64,000 nt of DNA, taken from contig JBBEBE010000009.1 of the NCBI GenBank assembly GCA_040882505.1, positions 248,001 through 312,000 on the forward strand, in the 5' to 3' direction. The translations under genes and the position numbers were made by a program. The notes under the pieces are model-generated. The model saw nothing but the letters and a program-made list of their open reading frames with translations. It was not told the origin of the DNA and searched no databases. The DNA is from JBBEBE01 sp040882505. Lineage in GTDB: Bacteria; Bacteroidota; Rhodothermia; Balneolales; Balneolaceae. Positions 25,120 through 33,213 of the stretch are shown here, in pieces (the first letter of the stretch is position 1; each line of letters starts with the position of its first letter).

Positions 25120-28023
25120 ATGGCCCGATCGCCCCGCTACGACGCCTTCCTAAACAGACACCTGGGACCCGACAACCAACAAACCGATCAGATGCTCGAG
25201 CTTCTCGATATCGAGACTCTCGAGGACCTGATCGACGAGATCGTTCCACGGGCGATCCGGCGTACCCGGGCGATGAATCTCCCCACCGCACTGACGGAAC
25301 AAGAGTATCTGCAGGAAGCGAAACGGTATGCCTCCATGAACCGGATCCGACGATCCTTTATCGGGATGGGGTACTACGACACATGGACTCCCCCGGTTCT
25401 GCTTCGAAATGTTTTGGAAAATCCGGGATGGTACACCGCTTATACCCCTTATCAGGCCGAAATTTCACAAGGGCGATTGGAGGCACTGCTCAATTTTCAG
25501 ACGATGATTTGTGATTTAAGCGGAATGGAAATTGCCAATGCTTCGCTTTTGGACGAAGCGACAGCTGCCGCAGAAGCGATGTCCATGCTCCACAGTCTTC
25601 GAAAACGGACCAAGAGGGATTCCGACCGATTCTTTGTCTCGTCCCGATGCCATCCACAGGTCATTTCCGTCATTCGTGGACGGGCGCACCCGGTCGGTAT
25701 TGATGTGGTCGTCGGAAATGAAGAGGACCTGACTCTGGACGACGAATCTCTGTTTGCCCTTCTGTTGTCCACGCCTGCCAGTGACGGGGAGCTTCTGGAT
25801 CACAGTGAGTTGATCGCCCGGGCTCACGAAAAAGATCTTACAGTCGCTGTTACCTCTGATTTATTGGCACTCACGTTGTTGAAATCACCCGGCGAAATGG
25901 GAGCGGATGTTGTGGTCGGTTCGGCCCAACGATTTGGTGTCCCGATGGGCTATGGTGGACCCCATGCCGGATGGTTTGCGACACGTGAGAGGTTCAAACG
26001 GCAGATTCCGGGGAGAATCATCGGTGTGAGTCGGGACCGGGAGGGGAATCCTGCATTTCGAATGGCTCTTCAAACCCGGGAACAACATATTCGTCGCGAG
26101 AAAGCAACGTCCAACATCTGCACATCACAGGTATTGCTCGCCGTCATGGCGGGATTTTACGCCGTTTGGCACGGACCGGACGGATTGAAAAACATTGCCG
26201 AACGCGTCCATATGCTTGCTGCCAGAGCCTCGGAACAGCTTCGGAAAAGCGGGTATACGGTTCGGCACAACCGCTTCTTCGATACCCTTGCCATTGATTT
26301 GAATCCGGAAGACCACGTTCCGGTTCAACAACGGGCCCAGAGAGCCGGAATCAACCTTCGATTCGACGACAACGGGATCGGAATTTCATTCGACGAGACC
26401 AAATCAGAGTCCGACTTGATCGAGCTTCTGCAGGTTTTTGACCCGTCACTCAGGGAAGAGGTTGTCGAGCGTTCGACATCGCCCGACTACTTCCCCGAAT
26501 CGATGCGTCGAACAGATTCGATTCTCACGCACCCGATCTTCCGCTCGGTTCGATCCGAACACCAGATGCTTCGTTACCTCAAGCAACTCGAAAATCGGGA
26601 TCTGAGCTTGACCCACTCGATGATATCGCTTGGGTCCTGCACCATGAAACTGAATGCAACAGCGGAGATGATTCCCATGACGTGGCCGGAATTCGGCCGG
26701 CTCCACCCTTTTGCTCCAAGGGACCAAGCAGAAGGTACACTGGCCTTGATTCGTGAACTCGAGGAGTGGCTCGGCGAAATTACCGGACTGCCGGCCGTTT
26801 CACTCCAACCCAATTCCGGAGCCCAGGGGGAGTTGACCGGTTTGCTGATGATCCGCGCCTGGCACCGGGACCAAGGACATCCGGAACGAACCATTTGCCT
26901 GGTTCCTTCATCGGCCCACGGAACCAATCCCGCCAGTGCAACCCTTGCCGGTATGGACGTGGTGGTCGTTTCATGCGATGAAAAAGGCAACATCGATCTG
27001 GAGGATTTGAACGCCAAACTGGAGTCCCATCCAGGCCGAATCGGAGCACTGATGGTCACCTACCCCTCTACACACGGGGTGTTTGAGGAGTCCATTCAGA
27101 CCGTCTGCTCCATAGTCCACGAAGCCGGTGGTCTGGTCTATCTGGATGGAGCGAACATGAATGCACAGGTCGGCATCACCTCTCCGGCCGAGATTGGAGC
27201 GGATGTCTGTCACTTGAACCTCCACAAAACGTTCTGTATCCCGCATGGTGGAGGTGGCCCGGGGGTGGGTCCGGTTGCCGCGGGTGATCATTTGCGTCCG
27301 TACCTACCGGGTCATCCACTGGCGCCGTTCGGAACGGATCAGGCGATCGACCCGGTTTCGGCAGCTCCCTACGGTAGTGCCTCCATTCTCGGCATCTCAC
27401 ATGCCTACATCCGGATGCTCGGTGCCGAAGGGCTCACTATGGCGACCAAAATCGCCATATTGAATGCCAACTATCTCAAGGAGCGCCTCGCTTCTCACTA
27501 CCCGATTCTCTACACCGGAGCGAAAGGACGCACCGCCCACGAGTTCATTCTCGATCTTCGGCCTCTCAAGCAGAGTGCAGGCGTCGATGTTACGGATGTT
27601 GCAAAGCGGCTCATGGATTATGGGTTCCACGCACCGACGATGTCATTCCCGGTACCTGGAACATTGATGATTGAACCGACCGAGAGCGAATCCATCGAGG
27701 AGCTGGACCGTTTTTGTGACGCCATGATCTCGATTCGCAACGAGATTCAGGACATCGAAAACGGGGTGGAAAGTCGGGAGGTACACCTGCTGAATCAAGC
27801 CCCCCACACGTCTCGTGTACTACTTTCGGATGATTGGGATCGACCGTACAGCCGGGAAACAGCTGCCTTCCCGCTTCCGGACTTGAAGTTCCACAAGTTT
27901 TGGCCGGCTGTCAGCCGAGTGGATGACGCCTGGGGAGATCGAAATCTCTACTGTGCATGCGTTCCGGTTTCTGCCTATGCAGAGGGCCAATCCCCTCATG
28001 CACTGCCACTGGAGGAGGAGTAA
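25120..28023 (+). CDS. gcvP: Glycine dehydrogenase (decarboxylating), P-protein of the glycine cleavage system
   Basis: A full-length 967-residue fused P-protein that decarboxylates glycine with PLP and passes the aminomethyl group to lipoyl-GcvH. Both halves are present: the N-terminal half opens with FLNRHLGPD, and the catalytic half contains SLGSCTMKLNATAEM, SSAHGTNPASA and HLNLHKTFCIPHGGGGPG with the PLP lysine at Lys703. It ends FWPAVSRVDDAWGDRNLYCAC. ATG 25120 follows a GAGGAG site; the in-frame TTG at 25057 is unlikely. gcvT and gcvH are not in this window. It overlaps the opposing ydbT-like gene by 28 bp. Confidence 0.98.
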   Translation: MARSPRYDAFLNRHLGPDNQQTDQMLELLDIETLEDLIDEIVPRAIRRTRAMNLPTALTEQEYLQEAKRYASMNRIRRSFIGMGYYDTWTPPVLLRNVLENPGWYTAYTPYQAEISQGRLEALLNFQTMICDLSGMEIANASLLDEATAAAEAMSMLHSLRKRTKRDSDRFFVSSRCHPQVISVIRGRAHPVGIDVVVGNEEDLTLDDESLFALLLSTPASDGELLDHSELIARAHEKDLTVAVTSDLLALTLLKSPGEMGADVVVGSAQRFGVPMGYGGPHAGWFATRERFKRQIPGRIIGVSRDREGNPAFRMALQTREQHIRREKATSNICTSQVLLAVMAGFYAVWHGPDGLKNIAERVHMLAARASEQLRKSGYTVRHNRFFDTLAIDLNPEDHVPVQQRAQRAGINLRFDDNGIGISFDETKSESDLIELLQVFDPSLREEVVERSTSPDYFPESMRRTDSILTHPIFRSVRSEHQMLRYLKQLENRDLSLTHSMISLGSCTMKLNATAEMIPMTWPEFGRLHPFAPRDQAEGTLALIRELEEWLGEITGLPAVSLQPNSGAQGELTGLLMIRAWHRDQGHPERTICLVPSSAHGTNPASATLAGMDVVVVSCDEKGNIDLEDLNAKLESHPGRIGALMVTYPSTHGVFEESIQTVCSIVHEAGGLVYLDGANMNAQVGITSPAEIGADVCHLNLHKTFCIPHGGGGPGVGPVAAGDHLRPYLPGHPLAPFGTDQAIDPVSAAPYGSASILGISHAYIRMLGAEGLTMATKIAILNANYLKERLASHYPILYTGAKGRTAHEFILDLRPLKQSAGVDVTDVAKRLMDYGFHAPTMSFPVPGTLMIEPTESESIEELDRFCDAMISIRNEIQDIENGVESREVHLLNQAPHTSRVLLSDDWDRPYSRETAAFPLPDLKFHKFWPAVSRVDDAWGDRNLYCACVPVSAYAEGQSPHALPLEEE

Positions 28024-29450
28024 TCGACTGTAGACGGTCGGTGCTCCCGGATCCGACGCCGGAACCATGATCGAAGAACGGGAATCAGCGCGTTGTCCAT
28101 ATCCCGTACCCGGACACTGCGCCCCCGATCGCCCGAAGCGACGGACACGGAAATCGTAGTCAGCCACCGCCACCTCTGGGGAACACTCTCGTGAAACGAC
28201 ATTTGTTGGATTCGATCTCTGTGAATCCATGTAGTGGTTCTGGCCAAACGACGAGTTCTCAGAGCCATTCGATCACCCATACAGCCAACAGCGGCATCCT
28301 TGTGAACGAGCCAGCCCCAAAGAAGCGAGGGGACCCAACATATCCAGATCCAGGGAGAGAGATCAAATCCCCATTGCAAGAGAGCCAACCCGCCCCCGAT
28401 CCCACCTGCGGTACGCACAATTCGCCGAAACAGCGCTCTTCCGGGTGATCGATGTTCCAGTGGAATCTCGCTGAATCCCGGCAAAAACTCCCCGACCAAC
28501 GGCTCCAACTCTTTTTCCGGCAATAGAGGCATCATGACGACCGATGCTGCTTCCCGCTCCTCTCCGTATCCGGCACTATCCAGTTCAATCGAAAGGTATC
28601 CGAACGGTTGGCGAAGAATTCCTTCAACGACTCGAACAGCTTGTATTCGGTGGTATGGGAGGGTGATCTGTTTTTTCTCGAACAATCCGTGGCGAATCAC
28701 CAGACCTTCATTCTGCTTTGTAAGTGTGAAATTACCGTATCGAACCAATGTACCTGCAAATGAAAGGCACCAGGCAAACAGCACAAAGAGCATCAGCATC
28801 CCCATCCAAAAGAGCGGACGACCCGTTCCGGGAAGTTGTTCGAACTGTTGCATTGCCCATTCCGATTCCTGCAAGAACGGATCCAGTTGCGAGAGGAGGG
28901 TTGCAAGAAGCGAGAGGACGATTCCAAAACTGGAAGAGGTCGTGGCTGCCAACAACAGATGTCGCATGGGTAACCTCCGGACTCGTTCTTTCTCCTGCCA
29001 GAGCTCTTCTCGGGCAGATGTGCGTCCGGTTTTGAGCTCCTGTATGATTTCGTCGGCAACTTCTTTTGTAACCGCCGAAAGTCGTGCTTCACGGGATGTC
29101 GACCCTGCCGTCTTCACATCGACGCGAACCAATCCGAAGAGTCGTTGAACCGGACCGTAGGAGAGGTCAATCACCTGTACCCGTTCCCGACGAAGCAACA
29201 ACTCTTTCCGAACCCAGATCCCTTGATGGATCTCCATCTCGCCCCGACCGATTCGAAATCTGAACCGCCACCATGACATCAGACCCACCAGGAGGACCGA
29301 AACCAGCAAACCGAGAAACACCCAAAGAAACGACCCATCCTCTCCCCGACTGCCGAAGATCAGAATGGCCAACAGGGTGAGCAAGTTGCCACGAATCATT
29401 TCGCCGGCACGAGCCAGAGCGGCAACCGGATGAAGTCTGCGAAATTCAGA
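27996..29450 (-). CDS. Membrane PH-domain (bPH2) protein, YdbT-like
   Basis: A 484-residue membrane protein beginning SEFRRLHPVA, as YdbT relatives do. It has three bacterial PH-like (bPH2/DUF304) units, the first after two N-terminal helices (RIGRGEMEIHQGIWVRKE ... IPLNR-type core RVQVIDLSYGPVQRLFGL), separated by paired membrane helices near 190-250 and 355-395. The function is not established in the family. The ATG at 29450 overlaps the stop of the ydbS-like gene by 5 bp (ATGTCTGA), showing translational coupling, so a longer frame starting at 29474 was set aside. Confidence 0.85.
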   Translation of the reverse strand, partial: SEFRRLHPVAALARAGEMIRGNLLTLLAILIFGSRGEDGSFLWVFLGLLVSVLLVGLMSWWRFRFRIGRGEMEIHQGIWVRKELLLRRERVQVIDLSYGPVQRLFGLVRVDVKTAGSTSREARLSAVTKEVADEIIQELKTGRTSAREELWQEKERVRRLPMRHLLLAATTSSSFGIVLSLLATLLSQLDPFLQESEWAMQQFEQLPGTGRPLFWMGMLMLFVLFAWCLSFAGTLVRYGNFTLTKQNEGLVIRHGLFEKKQITLPYHRIQAVRVVEGILRQPFGYLSIELDSAGYGEEREAASVVMMPLLPEKELEPLVGEFLPGFSEIPLEHRSPGRALFRRIVRTAGGIGGGLALLQWGFDLSPWIWICWVPSLLWGWLVHKDAAVGCMGDRMALRTRRLARTTTWIHRDRIQQMSFHESVPQRWRWLTTISVSVASGDRGRSVRVRDMDNALIPVLRSWFRRRIREHRPSTVDYSSSSGSA

Positions 29451-29946
29451 CATCCTCTTGAGCCAGTCTGGCAAAATTGGAGATTTGTTGTCGAACCTCC
29501 TGCGCCCGTTTCGACTCCAGGGCCGGGATTTCGTGTACCGTTGCCGCTGTTGACACGGCTACGGCCGACACCTTCATGGCTCGCAAAAGCGGCCCTTGGC
29601 GGGTGTCTACGTGTTGAACCCGGTTGAGTGGGATCACGGTGTGTTGGCGAAACCACACGCCATAATGCAGTTCGATCTGATTTCGATCAATCGAATACCT
29701 CCAGTGTTTCCATCTGAAGACCGGATGCCAGAAAACCGTAATCAGCCAAAAAAGGATCAAAAGAGCGAGCAGAGCACCCCACAATAGCCAATGCAGGGAC
29801 GATTGAGGAGATTGGTAAAGTGCGTACAACCCCCAAGCGATCGGCAGAAGCGACGATCGTAGGGCTGCTCCCCACTGCCAAACCCGAATAATGCGAGGGG
29901 AGAGTCTGCCTGACGGAACCGAATCTGCGGGATCAGGAGCCGGCAA
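29446..29946 (-). CDS. Membrane PH-domain protein, YdbS-like
   Basis: A 166-residue partner of the YdbT-like protein: two membrane helices (about 25-68) followed by one bPH2 unit with the family phrase FRQHTVIPLNRVQHVDTRQGP. The pair ydbS-ydbT is widespread and always adjacent. The start is uncertain: the frame is open back to GTG 30006, but that would place a strong terminator hairpin (29958-29989) inside the gene. TTG 29946 just after the hairpin gives a length close to YdbS (159 residues) but has no good ribosome site. Confidence 0.8.
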   Translation of the reverse strand: MPAPDPADSVPSGRLSPRIIRVWQWGAALRSSLLPIAWGLYALYQSPQSSLHWLLWGALLALLILFWLITVFWHPVFRWKHWRYSIDRNQIELHYGVWFRQHTVIPLNRVQHVDTRQGPLLRAMKVSAVAVSTAATVHEIPALESKRAQEVRQQISNFARLAQEDV

Positions 29947-29957
29947 CAGGCGTCCAT

Positions 29958-29989
29958 AAAAAAAGCCACCGGGTGTCCCGGCGGCTTTT
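29958..29989 (-). terminator. Intrinsic terminator after the Hc1-like gene
   Basis: On the minus strand GCCGCCGGG and CCCGGTGGC pair around an ACA loop with one mismatch, followed by seven T. It is 20 bp past the Hc1-like stop. Confidence 0.85.
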
Positions 29990-30009
29990 AGAAGCGTTCG
30001 TTCCACGAG

Positions 30010-30186
30010 TCAAGCGTTGTTCTTGATCTCCTGAATTTCGAGGCGAATCTCTTGCGACAACTTCTTCAGATCTTGAAGCTGCTTGCGGGCACGTGTCCCC
30101 GCTGCTTTGTTCCCTTTATCATAGAACTTCTCCATTTCAGGCTCCAATTCGCTCATCAGGGCCTTGATTTGTTCCAGTCTACTCAT
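30010..30186 (-). CDS. Histone H1-like protein (Hc1 family), 58 residues
   Basis: A very short gene that is easily missed. The protein is 58 residues, almost all helical and charged, with the family core FYDKGNKAAGTRARKQLQDL followed by RLEIQEIKNN, matching the short Hc1-like proteins common in Bacteroidota. They are thought to bind DNA or nucleoid. CCGGAGG stands 7-8 bases before ATG 30186, and a strong terminator follows, so it is probably a highly expressed single-gene unit. The lysine-rich Hc1 tail of Chlamydia is absent. Confidence 0.9.
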   Translation of the reverse strand: MSRLEQIKALMSELEPEMEKFYDKGNKAAGTRARKQLQDLKKLSQEIRLEIQEIKNNA

Positions 30187-30335
30187 AGAAATCCTCCGGT
30201 TGCATTCAATTCATGATTGATGAGAGAATTGACCAATTGGTCAACCCTCTTGCCAAAACCTCACTTTCGGTACCAGCAGGGGGCAATTTAACATTCTTTA
30301 TCAAAAAACCATCTTTGAATGTAAATTTCTGCGAT

Positions 30336-31712
30336 TCAGTCAGAAAAACCCCTCTCTTCCATGGCTCTGGCCACTTTCCGACCACGACTCAGGTCCACAA
30401 ACAGGGCGATCAATGCGGCCGCCAGAAAGAGGATGGCGCAGAAGAGGATCGCATTCCGGAGTCCCACTTGGGTCTGAAGCAAGCCCAAGCCTACGATTCC
30501 AAAGACACCTGCCATCTTGTTGAACATGCCCCAGAATCCAAACATTTCGGCCGAACGACTCTCCGGAGTCAACAGTCCAACGATGGCTCGACTCACCGAT
30601 TGATTCGCCCCCAGACTCGTCCCTGCCAACAGACCGATCCCCAGAAAAAGGTGCTGTGGTTCCAGATCCTGGCCAACCCATCGATTCACTTCGTGCGTCA
30701 GTCCATCCAGAAAAAAGATGCCCATCACTGCAAGAAACCAGGTTCCCAGTGTAATCAGATAGGTACCACGTGCACCCATTCGATCCTGCAGCCGTCCGAA
30801 AAGGAGCGCACCGGCAGCGGCCGTTATCTGTACGATCAAAAACATGGACACCCGAACTTCTTCACTCCATCCAATCACCTGATCGCCGTAGATGAATGAA
30901 AAAGCGACGATGATATAAATTCCACCCATGGAGAAGAAGACCGACGCCAAAAACAGTACGAGATCCCGAAACTCCCCGATCTCCCGAAACGTTCGCCCCA
31001 ACCGGGAAAACCCTACGCTGACAAACGTTTCGCCACTGGGAAGCGACCGTGCAATTCCCGGTTCCCTGAGCCAGAGAAACGTCGGAATTGCGGTCAGAAG
31101 AAAGAAGAAAGCGGTAAATGGTCCGGTCCACCGAATTCGGTCATAATTCTCCAGGGTGGGCTCCCCCAAAAAGAAAATGACAAATCCGGCCGTCACCAAC
31201 CCACCGGCATACCCCAACGCCCATCCATAGCCCGAAATTTTCCCGAGTTCGTCGGGGGGTCCCAGCGAAGGCAGAAAGGATGCAATGAAATTCTCACCCA
31301 TGGAGTACGCGATGTTCGAGATGATCAACAGCCCCATCGCCAAAAGAACCATCCCGGGGTCCACCCAATAGAGACCGGCCGTAGCAAGAATTGTGACCAG
31401 ATAACTGTAGAAGAGAAACTCCTTCTTTCGTGCAGAGTAGTCCATCATTGCTCCAAGGATTGGACCTGACAGAACAACTGCGATGTAGCTGAGGGAGATG
31501 GCGACACTCCAGAGTAGGTTTCCGAGCCGAAACTGAGGATCGTCACTCTCGACGATGACGGTCGTAAACAGAACAGGGAAAATAACCGTTATAATCAGGA
31601 GGGTATAGCCTTGATTGGCAAAGTCGAACATGGCCCACCCGAACAGTTCGCGCCGGGAGGCCCGGGCCCGTGGAACGGAGTTGGAATCGGTCGGGGTCGG
31701 ATTGGAAACCAT
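30336..31712 (-). CDS. MFS transporter, UMF1/Atg22-like
   Basis: A 458-residue inner-membrane protein with about 12 hydrophobic helices. The start RRELFGWAMFDFANQGYTLL is the signature of the UMF1 (Atg22-like) branch of the major facilitator superfamily, and the loop DRMGARGTYLI is the MFS-type cytoplasmic motif. The vacuolar Atg22 relatives export amino acids; the bacterial substrates are not known. ATG 31712 is chosen as the start because the longer frame from 31805 adds an unlikely leader that overlaps the divergent promoter region of the isocitrate dehydrogenase gene. About 140 bp separate the two start codons. Confidence 0.85.
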   Translation of the reverse strand: MVSNPTPTDSNSVPRARASRRELFGWAMFDFANQGYTLLIITVIFPVLFTTVIVESDDPQFRLGNLLWSVAISLSYIAVVLSGPILGAMMDYSARKKEFLFYSYLVTILATAGLYWVDPGMVLLAMGLLIISNIAYSMGENFIASFLPSLGPPDELGKISGYGWALGYAGGLVTAGFVIFFLGEPTLENYDRIRWTGPFTAFFFLLTAIPTFLWLREPGIARSLPSGETFVSVGFSRLGRTFREIGEFRDLVLFLASVFFSMGGIYIIVAFSFIYGDQVIGWSEEVRVSMFLIVQITAAAGALLFGRLQDRMGARGTYLITLGTWFLAVMGIFFLDGLTHEVNRWVGQDLEPQHLFLGIGLLAGTSLGANQSVSRAIVGLLTPESRSAEMFGFWGMFNKMAGVFGIVGLGLLQTQVGLRNAILFCAILFLAAALIALFVDLSRGRKVARAMEERGFSD

Positions 31713-31852
31713 GGCCAGAGATACGCTTTTTCTCCGAGGGATGAAAGCGGCCGGAGTGCAGAGTTGGAACTGAAGTTCATCCCCGATTTCTCTATCTTGT
31801 GGCACTGTATCTCAGACGTTCTTTCTATCAACGCCCAAACGAACAACGATTC

Positions 31853-32863
31853 ATGGACAAGATTGTATTGATACCCGGGGACGGGATCGGACCGGAGATT
31901 ACCCGGTCCGTCGTAAAAATTCTGGATGTAGCCGGAGCAGACATTGAATGGGTCGAACGACAAGCCGGAGAGACGGCGTTCAAAGAGACCGGAAATCCGA
32001 TTCCCGACGAGACTCTTGCGTCCATTCGGGAACATCGTCTGGCACTGAAAGGGCCCTTGACGACTCCCGTCGGCGCCGGCTTCCGATCGATCAATGTTGC
32101 TCTCCGTCAAGAATTCAACCTTTACAGCAACATTCGTCCAGCCAAATCATTGCCCAACATTGACTCCCGGTACAGCAATATTGACATGATTACCTTCCGT
32201 GAGAATACCCAGGGACTCTATATCGGAAAAGAGCACTGGATCAAGGAGGGAGAGCACGCCGAGAGTATTGCCGTGATCACCCGCGAGGCGAGTCGAAAAA
32301 TCGTTCGGGCCGCCTTCGAGTACGCTGTTGCTCACGACCGGAAAAAAGTTACCCTGGTCCACAAAGCAAACATTCTGAAACTCACGACCGGACTCTTCCT
32401 GGAAACCGGACAAGAGGTCGCGAAGGAATTTCCCGACATCGAGTTTGAAGATCTGATCGTCGACAACATGGCCATGCAGATGGTGATCCGGCCCGAACAG
32501 TTCGACATCATTGTCACAACCAACCTTTTCGGTGATATTTTGTCCGATTTGGCGTCTGGTTTGGTCGGTGGACTCGGGGTCACCGGTGCGGCCAACATTG
32601 GTGATGATGCGGCCATCTTCGAAGCCGTTCACGGGTCGGCTCCCGATATTGCCGGTCAGAATTTGGCCAACCCGACGGCCATGCTCTTCTCCGCAATGAT
32701 GTTGCTGGATTATCTGGGCAAAAACACTGTACGGAACCGAATTCTGTCGGCTCTCTACCGGGTCCTTCAGGATCAAAAATATGTCTGTACTCCCGATATC
32801 GGAGGGGCAGGAAACACCATCACCTTTACCGAGGCGATCTGTGCAGCCCTGAACAATCAGTAG
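31853..32863 (+). CDS. NAD-type isocitrate dehydrogenase (isocitrate/isopropylmalate dehydrogenase family)
   Basis: A 336-residue beta-decarboxylating dehydrogenase: VLIPGDGIGPE, LKGPLTTPVGAGFRSINVAL, TFRENTQGLYIG, LVHKANI and GSAPDIAGQNLANPTA. The Ser-Ile-Asn-Val substrate loop and the ENT motif point to isocitrate rather than isopropylmalate, and the short length and sequence resemble NAD-dependent isocitrate/homoisocitrate dehydrogenases. Its likely role is the TCA step from isocitrate to 2-oxoglutarate. ATG 31853 (MDKIVLIPGDG) is used; the in-frame start at 31799 adds a non-family leader. It stands 61 bp before gatC. Confidence 0.9.
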   Translation: MDKIVLIPGDGIGPEITRSVVKILDVAGADIEWVERQAGETAFKETGNPIPDETLASIREHRLALKGPLTTPVGAGFRSINVALRQEFNLYSNIRPAKSLPNIDSRYSNIDMITFRENTQGLYIGKEHWIKEGEHAESIAVITREASRKIVRAAFEYAVAHDRKKVTLVHKANILKLTTGLFLETGQEVAKEFPDIEFEDLIVDNMAMQMVIRPEQFDIIVTTNLFGDILSDLASGLVGGLGVTGAANIGDDAAIFEAVHGSAPDIAGQNLANPTAMLFSAMMLLDYLGKNTVRNRILSALYRVLQDQKYVCTPDIGGAGNTITFTEAICAALNNQ

Positions 32864-32924
32864 ACACTCAAACCGGCCGTCCATCACGGCTGGCCGGAGA
32901 AATCCCGAACTCAACCAACGACCG

Positions 32925-33212
32925 ATGTCCGTAGAAGACAAGGATGTGAAGTATGTAGCCAACCTGGCCCGACTGCAGGTCACGGATGAAGAAGCTGATC
33001 GATTCAAGAAGGATCTGAACAAGATTCTCGACTACATGGAAACACTCAATGAGCTGGACACAGACCGTATCGAGCCACTCGAACACGTGACCGATGCGAC
33101 GGCTCCCTTCCGGAAGGACGAAGCGAAACCCCCTCTGGATCACGAGGATGCGCTGAAAAATGCCCCGGATGCCGACAGTGACTATTTCCGGGTACCCAAG
33201 GTGATCGAGTAA
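32925..33212 (+). CDS. gatC: Asp-tRNA(Asn)/Glu-tRNA(Gln) amidotransferase subunit C
   Basis: A 95-residue GatC. It has the family start VEDKDVKYVANLARLQVTDEE, the central YMETLNELDTDRIEPLEHV and the C-terminal AFRKD/DYFRVPKVIE-type tail. It stabilises GatAB, which converts misacylated Glu-tRNA(Gln) or Asp-tRNA(Asn). gatA and gatB are not in this window. It overlaps nothing and lies 1 bp before the YfhO gene, suggesting one transcript. Confidence 0.97.
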   Translation: MSVEDKDVKYVANLARLQVTDEEADRFKKDLNKILDYMETLNELDTDRIEPLEHVTDATAPFRKDEAKPPLDHEDALKNAPDADSDYFRVPKVIE

Positions 33213-33213
33213 C

